Below, piece after piece: positions 39,701 through 51,700 of a stretch of DNA of 64,000 nucleotides; the stretch's first letter is position 1; the number at the start of each line of letters is the position of its first letter. The stretch lies in contig NC_090034.1 in NCBI RefSeq assembly GCF_037176765.1, positions 95,952,500 to 96,016,499 of the forward strand, written 5' to 3'. This stretch comes from Anolis sagrei. Lineage: Eukaryota; Chordata; Lepidosauria; Squamata; Anolidae. The notes below the pieces were generated by a model. That model had not been told where the DNA came from. It saw only the letters and a program-made list of their open reading frames with translations, and made no database searches. The position numbers and the translations under genes are program-made.

Positions 39701-42700
39701 CACCCATCAGTCCTAGCCATAATAAAACATTACTAACTCCCAGTCTAGAACTATATTTCTGTTATTGTATGACCACCAGGCTCAAGTGTGAGAAAGCTGT
39801 TTTGGGGAGTAGGTCTGCTCTGAGGGTTTTCTGGTGAACTGCTCAGTCTGTGACATTGGGTAGCCTAATTAATATTTGCTATAGTTTTTCACTTTAAAAT
39901 TTATCTGAGCTGACAGGTCTCTTTTGCTCTCTACAACCAAGTGATCATGGTTTGGTATCTTTTCAGGGAGGATGGGGAGCTGGAAGAAGGGGAACTGGAA
40001 GATGATGGAGGTGAGGAGCCGAACGAGGCTTCAGAGTCACATGAAAAGAATCGGAAGGAAAAAACAGAGAAGCATCACAGTGACTCAGATGAAGAGAAGA
40101 GTCACCGGAGAAAAAGGAAACGACGGAAAGAGCGGGAGAAAGAGAAGCGAAGATCAAAAAAGAAACGGAAATCCAAGCACAAGGTGACTGAGGCTGAAGA
40201 ATATCAGGTTCTGCTAGCTGCCTTTTCAGCCTCCCTTTCGTGCTTGCTCAGTTCTGGGGCAAAGGTTTGGCAAAACACAGGAAGTGCCCAGCACAGGTTG
40301 TCTTCCTGCCTTAAGCCTCTTAAAGTGCAGTCTTCAGTTCTGAGCTTGGAGGGAAGAGAGATTCAGGTCAACTCCATCCTGGCAGGCTCCCAGAAAGGAA
40401 CAATGGGGTGCCAGAAAGCAACAAACACTTACAAGCAACCGCCAGAACTCCCATGCCTCTCCATTTAGTAGCAATTACAGACCCAGCATGCTCACTGCTC
40501 CTTTTCCTCTTCATCTCTCTTATACACAAACACATACATCCCTCTTCTCTCAAATGAAAAAAACCCTGCCCTGCAAAAATGACATACACAGATTGTTCCC
40601 AGGCCCACATGGTAGAAGACCAACAAACAATCTGCCCAGTTCACTTAATGGAATCCTCCACCTTGTGTGACTGTAGCACACAACAAACAATGGTGTTTTA
40701 GGTTGTTTAATTGCTTTTAATTGTTCTTGCTGTTCGGGCATGGAATAATGCGAATTATGTAAGCGGCCCTGAGTTCTCTTTGGGGTGAGAAGGGTGAGAT
40801 ATAAATGTGGTAAATAAATAAACAAATTTATAGGAGCCAAGACACTTTTCAAGTCAATGGCCAGAAATTGGTTAAATAAAGTCGTATGATGGGGTGGGGG
40901 CTTTTGATAATCAATAACAGCTTCTGCTTTTTTTGCAGCGCCATGCTTCCTCCAGTGATGACTTCTCAGACTATAGTGATGACTCTGACTTTAGCCCGAG
41001 TGAAAAAGTCCACAGGAAATATAGAGAATACAGTCCTGTCTACCCCCCGGTAAGAATTTGGTTTCACAAGTATGTTGGCTATTCAAAGGGAATTGAGTTT
41101 GATATCAGGCACCATTCTGCTTTTGGAGGGTATCCCTTCCCATAGCTAGGCTGAAATCCTGTCTAGTAAGAACTGAAGTTTTGTTTGATGAATAGTGGCA
41201 AAAGAATAAAGGGTGACAGCAGAGGCTGTATTACTTGGGTTTATGCTTCAAAGCTAATTAGGTGTCAATGGACTGTGCCCGATTTTGATTCTATTGTAAG
41301 AATGGTTATGGGGTGGATATTATCTTACAGCAGGCCTGCACAACCTGTTTTGGGGGCTTCAACTCTCAAAAGGCCTAACCAGCATGTTCAGTGTTCAGGA
41401 ATTCTGGGAGCTGAAGTCAAAAACAGCTGGAGGGTTGCGGTGGTGCAGGCCTGTTTAACAGGATGTGGAGGGGGGACCATTTGCACCCTAGAGACTCATT
41501 TCTCTTCATGCATCCAAAATCATTCATGCATTCATTTTAAACCATATGTTTGTTTGCCTACAGCCCCACCAGCCATACTCATCGTCTCACGGTGGCCCCA
41601 AAAAGGGGTATTCTAAAATGGAGAGCAAGAATTACCCCATGTATGACGATTATGATAACGAAGGGTATTGTGACTATGAGGGTGATGATGATGACCTGGG
41701 AAAAGAAGAGTATGATGATTTTGCAAAGGAACTGAACCAATACCGAAGGGCGAAGGAAGGGTCACATAGAAGTCGAGGTATATTTCTCTTTACCCTTGAT
41801 CCAGGTTCATAGGGCATCTGGGAGGTTGCTTGATGGTTATTTAGCATAGAGGCTGAATGTATTTTGTGGGGGAAGAAATTATACTCTTGATATTGTTAAG
41901 CTCGTCTCCCCAAACATCTAGTGTGCCCTGAAGTCAGCAGATATTGGAAATTCTAAAGAATTTGACTGGGGTTATTAGATGGCATTGGCTGTGGATTTTT
42001 ATTAGAAGCAAAAGGTCTGGAAATGGAAGCAAATTTGCTTTCCTGCTTCCTTTCATCATCAGTGAGGAGTTGTGAGGTCTCTGTCTGTTGGTTTTCATCT
42101 AGGTCTTCAGGAACATTATGTAGATTCTTGAGTTGGCCCATCTATATTCCAGTTGATGTTAGTACTGGGGCTCATCCAGCATTTTTAATTGGCCAACGTT
42201 GTGTTCTTTTTTTCTTTTCTTTTACTTTGAGAGCTTAGTCATAAGGTTGCATACTTACTCTCTTGGGTAACTTTGTTGGAGTAGGATAGCTTTATTAGGT
42301 CTTTTGTAGCAAATAATTGCAGAGACCAATTTTGTGGCTATTTATAGTGCAAAAGTATGCCATAAGCTGCCTGAACTAAAATCCTCAAAAACATATCGTA
42401 AGTAAAACGATTTCATGGTACCATTGAGCGCCCGATGGTGCAGCGGGTTAAACTGCTGAGCTGCTGAACTTGCTGACCAAAAGGTTGGCGGTTCAAATCT
42501 GGAAGGGGGTGAGCTCCCGCTCCTAACCCCAGTTTCTGCCAACCTAGCAGTTAAAAAACATGCAAATATGAATAGATCGATAGGTACCACTCCAGCGGGA
42601 AGGTAACAGCACTCCATGCAGTCATGCCAGCAACATGACCTTGAAGGTATCTACAGACAATGCCGGCTCTTTGGCTTAGAAATGGATATGAGCACCACCC

Positions 42701-45700
42701 CTCAGAGTCCGACACGACTAGACTTAATGTCAAGGGAAAACCTTTACCTTTTATAGTGCCAGTAGTCTCTCCATTGCAGTTTTTTTTATTTTCCGTGGTG
42801 TTAGTTCATGGAATCCAAATATATTTTTGGAATATTGAGCTTTTACATTACACGTTTACACTCTTCAGTAGACAGAAAAAAAGATGCAGAAGGCTTTTGT
42901 GCTTTTTCTTGCATAACAGTGAAGCTTATCAGAATACTGTCCACAATATTTAGTTGTGCACTGGTTCTGATCAGTTTTGTTTGCTCTAATAGGTAGTCGT
43001 GGCCGAGGCCGAGGTTACCGCGGACGTGGAAGAGGAGGAATGAGAGGCCGAGGCATGGGGAGGGGCAGCCGTGGCAGGGGGAGAGATCACCCTGATGACG
43101 ATGACGAGGAAATGTTTGATGAGGAAATGGAGGTGGGTTTGAAGAACACGAGCCTTGAAGCTGGCCAGCTCCCAATTATGATTTCCCAGTGCTGAGCCCT
43201 TTCCTCTTTTTTTGGCTAACAGTACTGTGAAGGAGAAGAGCCCATGGGTGAGGAAGAATATGATGACTATTCCAAAGAACTGAACCAGTATCGCAGAAGC
43301 AAGGAAGGCCGAGGTAGAGGTATGTGGGTTTGAGGTCTACAAGAGTCTTATCATCCAGAAGAGCCACTGACAGGCAAGCCAAAGGAAGGGTTGAGGAGTA
43401 CCTTTGAGTCCCCCTAGGGGTGAGAAAAGCAATATACAAATACTGTAAATAAATAAATACCTCAGGAACATGGTCTGCTTCTGGGTCTATATGCTCAGCC
43501 TTTGTTGGACCCAGGAATTTAGTAATCTGTGTCAATTGAAAAAGGTTTGATGCCATTAAATCTTTCTGACAAAAATGTACTTTTAGGCATGGGTCGTGGC
43601 CGAGGTCGTTCAAGAGGGCGAGGAGGCAAAGGAATGGGCCGTGGAAGAGGCCACCGTGGCAGAGGCATGGGCAAAGGAATGAATGATGATGATGACTACT
43701 ACGATGAAGATATGGGGGTGAGTGACAGATCCCCTTAACAAGTCTCCTTTTGTCTTGCATGCCTTTCTCAGCACATTATCCTCGAAGAATCACATTTGCA
43801 TTCTAAAGTGCTGACTGTATCTTTGAAAATTTAAGTGGAATTAAGTGTCTTTTGCTTGTTGCTCGTGTCTTTCACTGTTGTTTGTGCCAATATGTCAGCT
43901 GCAACCTTTCCTGGAAGGAGGGTGGTCATAATTATTAAGACTTTTGGTAACATATTATACATTTACTGGAGCCAATATAATGACAATTCAGAGACTTCAC
44001 TCAGCACAGTATACAGAAGCTTGTCACTAACCAGTCAGAGGGATCACATCTCACCAGTCGTAAAATAATTGTATGGGCTCCCAAACCATTTCTGGATTCA
44101 GTTCAAATGTGCTGGCTTTAACTGACATTGCTAAGTAGTGAAATAATAAATAACCAATTTGTCCCATGTGAATATGCCTGACTGCTTTGGAGGCCCTTCA
44201 GTGGATCTCTTGGCTGTCTTAGATGAGGCAGATGGGGTGTCTTTTACTGATCTCCCCAGCTTTGGAAAGCAGGTCACAGGAAGCTGGGTGCAGAGCTATT
44301 CACCTTCAAAGACTGCTCAGCATTTTCTGTTGTTAGTGCTTGTTTGGCTTCCTTTTGCCATTGCCGTGGCCTCCAACTTTTGCTGTTTTGTTTTTAATAG
44401 ATTGTTTTTTTTTTAGTTTTGTCAACTGCTTTGGGAAGGTTTGATTGAAAACTAATACATAAATAACACAAATGTTGTGATTCCCTTAGGATGGTGGTGG
44501 GAATTACAGGCGGAACGACCATGATAAATCTCACCAATCAGATAAGAAAGGAAAAGTGATCTGCAAATACTTTGTGGAGGGAAGATGTACCTGGGTACGT
44601 GTTCAGTACAATTTGCATGTGATATTGTTATGTCCTGTGTCTAGGTATTTAAAATTGCTAGAACTTTGATATTGATATTTTAGGAAAAAGCAAAAGCTGT
44701 ACAATACTTGTTTGTGTATCAGATTAAAATGTTTCTGCTTCAGCAACATAAAATAATTTGTGCTTAATCTAGCATATATACTTATATTGTTTGTCTTGTT
44801 TATGAAATTACAAAATATAAAAATTCTTAGATCTGTACAAATAAAACAGTGGCTGTCCCCTATCCTATAAGTTGGTTTTTTTTTCTTTGCCACCTAAAGC
44901 AGTGGTTTTCAACCTGTGGGTTCCCAGATGTTTTGGCCTTCAACTCCCAGAAATCCTAACAGCTGGTAAACTGGCTGGGATTTCTGGGAATTGTAGGCTA
45001 AAATACCTGGGGACCCACAGGTTGAGAACCACTGGCCTACACTTTTGTACTATATTTTAGTATAAAAGTGTAAAAAAAATTAAACAGAATTTGTAAATTT
45101 TGCAATTTAATAAGTTGTGTTAATGGAAACAGACATTGTACAAATGCAGTTAAGGAGTAGGAGCATATTTCAGTAGAGTTGAATTTATCATTAAAATATT
45201 GAACTCATGAACGTCACGAACAATGAAGACCATACCATGTCCTTCCTGCCTTCGTTTTGTAATCTTATGTAGGAATGACATAGAGCCTGTTACTTCATTC
45301 ACCCATTAACTTCAGTGGAAGTGTTTTAATTGATACTACATCACTTGCAGGCATAACATTACACTGGAGCAGGTCCAATCTTGTGAATGAGATTATGGTT
45401 CCAACTAAGCCCTTCCTCTCTCCTGCTATACCTTCAGCTCTGTCCACCTTGTGCCAGTTGTGTACCATAAGTGTCACAGTTGCATTAGTACTAATATGAG
45501 GAACCTTAGTAATGAACCTATCCTCAGCTCTTGGAAGGCATAGCCTAAGAACAGGGCGGCACTGTGAGATACTCCACTGGGAGCAATATTTTCCAAAGCA
45601 ACCACTCCTTTAGGTGGGAAGGGGTATTGTTGTCTCATCAGAAAATTGGAAGGAAAGAGAACTGGTGTTCCTACCCCGTAGGAATGAGCCCCAGAACTGT

Positions 45701-48700
45701 TCTTTGTGTTCAGGTGTGGAACTGTTACCAACTAAAACCTTTAAAAAACGTTCCTTGGACATTGTTCTGTAGTCTAACTAAGTCATCCTTTCTGCATTTC
45801 TCCACAGGGGGAACACTGCAATTTCAGCCATGATATTGAGCTACCAAAGAAGCGGGAATTGTGTAAATTCTACATCACTGGTTACTGTGCCAGAGCTGAG
45901 AATTGTCCTTACATGCATGATATCCTTTCTGGTCCCTTCTTTACAGGGCATGATTCTTTTCTTTTTTTTTAAGAATTTTATTAGCTTTTCCATAATACAA
46001 CGAAAGAGTTAGAACAATAACAATATAAAAAGAGAGAAAAAGATAGAAGTATATAAGGAAAAAAAGTGAAAAATGAAAAAAAATATGAAAAAAACAAAAA
46101 GGTACAAAAAGAAAAAGATAAAAAAGAAAATTGACTTCCATTCCATCTTCTTGGTTAATGTCTTCAGATAAGTGTTGGAAATGCCATGAGCAACTTGAAT
46201 CCTTTTTCCATATGTGGTGGACATGTAAAGTAACATCCAAGTTTTGGACAGAAATACACGAAGAAGTACAGAAGATTTTAAAAATAAAGTTCACAAAAAA
46301 ACCGGAGTATTATTTACTTGGGTTTACAGATTTAGACCTAAAACTAAATGAACAAGAAGATAAGCTTTTTACATTTATCACAACTGCCACCAGAATTGTC
46401 TTTGCAAGAGAATGGAAGCAAGAATTAAATCCACCTATAGAAGAGTGGATAGGAAAAATTAGGGAAATTATGGACATGGATGAATTGACTTTTTTGTTGA
46501 AAAAAATATGGATAATACGTTAAAAAGAACAAATTGGGACCCCCTGCACAGCTACCTGGAGAAATTGCAAAAATAGACATTTACTTTTTTAGGGAATATT
46601 TTTTTAATAATAAAAAGGGCATGATTCTTAACTTCCTCATTTGTACAGGATGAGTAATGGGGAGGGCATGGGGAGCCAAATCTGTGCTCTCAGTGTGTCT
46701 TTCTTCACTTGGAGAAACCAAATAGCCAATTTTCATCTAAAAAATTTGGAGCAGTACAACTAACTGCAGAGATATCAATAAGGGTGACCTTGGTGTGCTT
46801 AACAGCCACTAATTTCAAGAAAGGGTTTAGGATCTATCTCTTATTACTTACTATTATTATTTACAGCATTTATCGAAAGATATCCCTGAGCAGGCCATGC
46901 ACAGTGAGGGCTCAAGGATGTATTCCCAAAAGGAAGTTGCCTTTGTGTTTTTTTATCCTTTTGGTTCTTGGCATAATTTATTTTCCTTAATGCCTGGCAC
47001 GGGACTTCCCTTGTAAGCTGTTCCATACAACTGGAAATTGCATCAATGGTGATGACTGCATGTTTTCCCATGACCCACTTACAGATGAGACACGAGAGCT
47101 GCTGGATAAGGTAAAGGGAATGAGCCTGCTGCTGCTGCTGCTGCTTTCACCACCAAAGTTGACTTTGCCCCTGGCAGAGGCTGCTCTTGGCTAGCATGGC
47201 CCTTGGAGCACATAAATGCTCCAGGATCTATGCAAAGTGTGAGGAAGAGGAGTAGGAGGCATTGGTCACTGTTGAAATGCTGTCTGCCCCTCTCTCACTG
47301 CATATATTTTACTTTTGGTTGTTCAGATGTTGGCAGATGATGCTGAAGCAGGAGCAGAAGATGAGAAGGAAGTAGAGGAGCTCAAGAAACAAGGCATCAA
47401 CCCTTTACCCAAACCACCTCCTGGAGTAGGACTTCTGCCCACTCCTCCTCGACCCTCGGGACCACCAGCGCCAACATCTCCCAATGGCCGGGCAATGCCC
47501 GGAGGCCCACCTGCTCCTCCACCCCCACCGCCACCTATTCCGCCCCCAGGGCCACCACAGATACCACCTCCAACCCTTGAGCCGCTTTCACCTCAGCAGC
47601 TGCAGCAACAGCAGGACATGTTTAAGAAGATCCCCTCACTGTTTGAGATTGTTGTGAGGCCCACAGGGCAGTTGGCGGAGAAACTGGGAGTGAGGTATGT
47701 ATTACGGTCCCCTCATGGACAGATTTGAAACGTTTCAAATCCAAAGATTGTTAGAAATACAGTACACTAGGAAAAATAGGTAAATATGGGGAAAATAATA
47801 AATAACATTAAAGAAAAAGAAATATTATTTAAGGAATGGAATAGGAAAGAGGAAACAGAATGTAAGGAACTGTTTAAAGCAGTCTTTCTCCACCTTCCTA
47901 ATGACGTGACCCCTTAATGCAGTTCTTCATGTTGTGACCCCCAACCATAAAATTATTTTTGTTGTGACTTCATAACTGTAATTTTGCTACTGTTATGAAT
48001 TGTACTGTGAATATCTGGACCAGATTTGTCACAAATATCCGACACACCCAAATTTGAGGTGAGGTGGTGATGGGGGATTGATTTTGTCATTTGGGAGTTG
48101 TAGTTGCTGGGATTTATAGTTCACTTACAATCTAAGAACACTTTGAATTCCACCAGTGATAGAATTGAACCAAATTTGGCATAAAGAACTCCCATGACCA
48201 ACAGAAAATATTGGAAGTGTTTGGTGGGCATTGACCTTAAGTTTTGGAGTTGTAGTTCAACTACATCCAGAGAGCACTGTGAATTCAAACAATGATGGAT
48301 CTGGACCAAACTTGTCATGGATACATAATATGCCCAAATGTGAACACTGGTGAAGTTATATGAAAAAGAAAGAGGTGACCCACTTCTTCATCAGAGAGGC
48401 TGTATAATGCTGGCCCAGAGTTGATTCTCTGACACTTTCTGCACTTTTTTCTTCCTTGTAGGCATCCAGATATGTCTCCCTCTCGGTTTCCTTCAGACAT
48501 GCCTGCAGACATTCTTCCAGACATGCTTCCCGACATGTGCCCGGACGTTTGTCCTGACATGCCAATGGGTCCCGGGATGAACTCTGGCCCTCCAATGGGC
48601 CCTGGACCCCCAGTGCCGCCTTTTGGTCCTGAGGAGATGCCTTCCGGTCCACCTGCACCAGATTTCTATGACAACTTCTACCAGCATTCAGAAGGTTTGG

Positions 48701-51700
48701 AGATGGATCCTGGCATGATGGGTAGTACAGGCAAGTATCTGTTGTGAGTGCAGATGGTAAAGATATGTGCCTTCTTAGGATTACTTATGCCATTTCTTCC
48801 AGGAAGACCTATCTGGCTGGGTGTGCTGGCAGTTTTAACGAGATGGGTGTGTGTGCTGGCACCAACTGGATCTGGGGGGCTTCTTGCTCGCAGAAGCTCT
48901 CATCAGTTTCTCTGTTCTTATTGTCTCTTTTCTGTCTCTTTTTTTCACAGGGGAGGGTTATGGCAACTATGAGGAAATGCATGAATTGCCAGGAGAGAAT
49001 ATCTTCCCTGACCCCACCATCGAGCCGGATTCTTTTGGTGAAGGCGGGAGTAGCTCAAGACAGCAGAAACCTCCCACCAACATCCCCGACTTCCTCCCAT
49101 CCACCCAGAGGGCCCTGTACATGCGCATCCACCATAAGCAACAGGAGGAGGAAGAAAGAGCTCGGCGGCAGACCGATGGTTGCAAACAGGAACGGGACCA
49201 CGAAGAAGGCAAGTAGCGTATATACTTGAATATAATCCGAGTTTTTCAACCCTTTTTTAAGGGTGAAGAAGCTCCCCTTGGCTTATACTTGAGTCAAAGT
49301 TATTTATTATTTTACTGTTATTATTATTTTTATTACATCTATTATTTTACTCTATTAATTATTATTATTACATTTATTGTTTTACTCTATTATTATTACA
49401 TGTATTATTGTACTCTGCTTTTATTGTTATTATTACATTTTCATTATTTTCCTCTATTATTTTTATTACATTTATTATTTTACTACTTATTAATATCACA
49501 TTTATTATTTTACTCTATTATTACTGTTATTATTACATTTCCATTATTTTACTCTATTATTATTTTTATTACCTTTATTATTTTACTCTATTGTTATTGG
49601 AAAGATACAAAAAAGATTTTTTTTAAAAAAAATTAAATAAAAAAATTATTACATTTGGCCTGGGCATTGGTTTTTAAATGCATGCATGTTACTGTTTATC
49701 GTTTTTTTGTTTATGTGATTTATATTAATTGTATTGTATTGAATTTTTTTTGTTATTGTTCTTGTTATTGATGTACTGTGGGCTTAGCCTCATGTAAGCC
49801 GCACCGAGTCCCTTGGGGAGATGGTAGCGGGGTATAAATAAAGTTTTATTATATTATTATATTATTAAAAGCACATTTACATTGAAGAACGTTAGAATAA
49901 TGGTTTAATCAGAGTTGGACAGTCTTATCTTCAATTACAGTTCCATGTCAGTATTCAAAAACATGAAAACCTTTGATGCCTCAATTAATGTAATTTTATT
50001 GGTATAATTTTTTATTTTGAAATGTACTAGTAGCTGCTGCATTTCCCACCCTCAGCTTATGAGTCAATACATTTTCCCAGTTTTTGTGGTAAAATTTTGT
50101 GGTAAATGAGTCAATACATTTTTTGGTAGATGAGTGAATACATTTTCCCAGTTTTTGTGGTAAAATTGGGTGCCCCAGCTTATATTTGGGTCAGCTTATA
50201 CTCGAATATATACAGTGCTTGAACGTGGGCCTTGTTCTCCCTGGGCTTGTACCTCTAGCCACTGACTTTGGACTGGGTAATTTCCCACCTTTGTAATGCT
50301 TAGGAGGCTTCAATGTACTCGAGCCATTAAGCCGTTGTTCCTTCCTTTCTTGAGCTGACCCTGAGCGTTTCTTCTTGTGCCTGGGAGTGTTGTGACTTTC
50401 TTCAGCTCTATCAAGCTTTCTCTTCTGTGGAAGAGTCATCCACTATCCCTGATTCTTAGTGCAGTTCTTATCAGCTTCTGTTCCAGCTCAGTTTGTAGTG
50501 ATGGAGCTCACATTTGTAGATGCTCCTGTGTAGCCATATTCCTGATTCTGCACATCTAAAAGTGGGGAAGAAGTCTTACAATTTCCAAATACTCCCAAAG
50601 ATCCTATTGATCTGTAAGTAATGCTCTTTTTATAGCAGAGCATCTTAACGTGAGACAGAGAGAACAATGAGCATTGCTAGTCACTGTTCCTGGAGTATTG
50701 TCAGACTTCATGACAGATCTCCTTGCTTGGATGATGATGGTGGGCAGGAGCTGGGGTTCGGCTTTCTTTCTACATTGTGAATTGCTCTTCAAGTTTTTTT
50801 AAAAATCATCTTTATTATACAGTTTTCCTTGTTTTTATATGTAATACAGAAAGAAGGGAGAAGAGGAAAAATTAAAAAAATAAAAATAAATGGAAAGATA
50901 AATGAGATTTTTTTTAAAAACAAATACGAAATTAAGTACCTCGGGGCTAGAGGGTAAGGATGTAGTGTGGGGAGGAAGAGGAGACAGGGATGTTAAACAT
51001 TGAAAGAAAGAAAAAACGAGGGTGATGGTCCATGAGGTAATGAACTTCCAATTTAGTCTACAGGGTTATATAAGAAAATACTTGCTTCTTAAAGTCTCTT
51101 TATGTTTTACAGCCACCTTCCTTTTTACTCTATCTGTATTGATTTCTTTTCCATAAGGTATCTTCTCAGTGGTTGCCAATCAGTCGTCCTCTTTTTGTTT
51201 TGGTCATACAACATATTCGCCAGATTGTCCATATCCATATATTCCCTTATCTTAAGAATCCAGGATTCAAAGGATGGGAGTTCTTTGGTTTTCCACATAC
51301 TTGCTAGAATAGTTCTTGCAGCTGCTGTCATATAGTATAGTAGCTTGTCATTATTTTTCCCTGGGTCAAAATCTAAAAGGTGTAATAAATAATACTCTGG
51401 TTTCATATCAAATTTAATCTGTAATATTTTTTGTACATGAGTATGAATCTCTTTCCAGAAAGTCTTTACTCTTTTACATTGCCACCAAGCATGATAGTAA
51501 GAACCTATATGATCTCTGCATTTCCAGCAACTATTACTAACACCCTTGTAGAATTTGGCAAGTTGTTGAGGAGTTAAGTGCCAACGAAAGAACATTTTTT
51601 GCCAATTCTCTGTTACGTTAGTCAATTTTGAGGATTTCAGTTTTCTTTTCCAGATAACTTCCCATTTTTTTAACAGAATAGAGTAGCCCAAGTCCACTGC

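Noticed and set aside
39972-40187. Alternative frame through ZC3H4 exon 2
   Set aside because: It is a shadow of the charged exon; the true frame gives [14 protein letters not shown] and closes phase at both ends.
48731-48760. GT donors just after exon 12 (AA|GTATCT, TT|GTGAGT)
   Set aside because: Both leave phase 2, incompatible with exon 13, which needs phase 1; the GC donor fits exactly.
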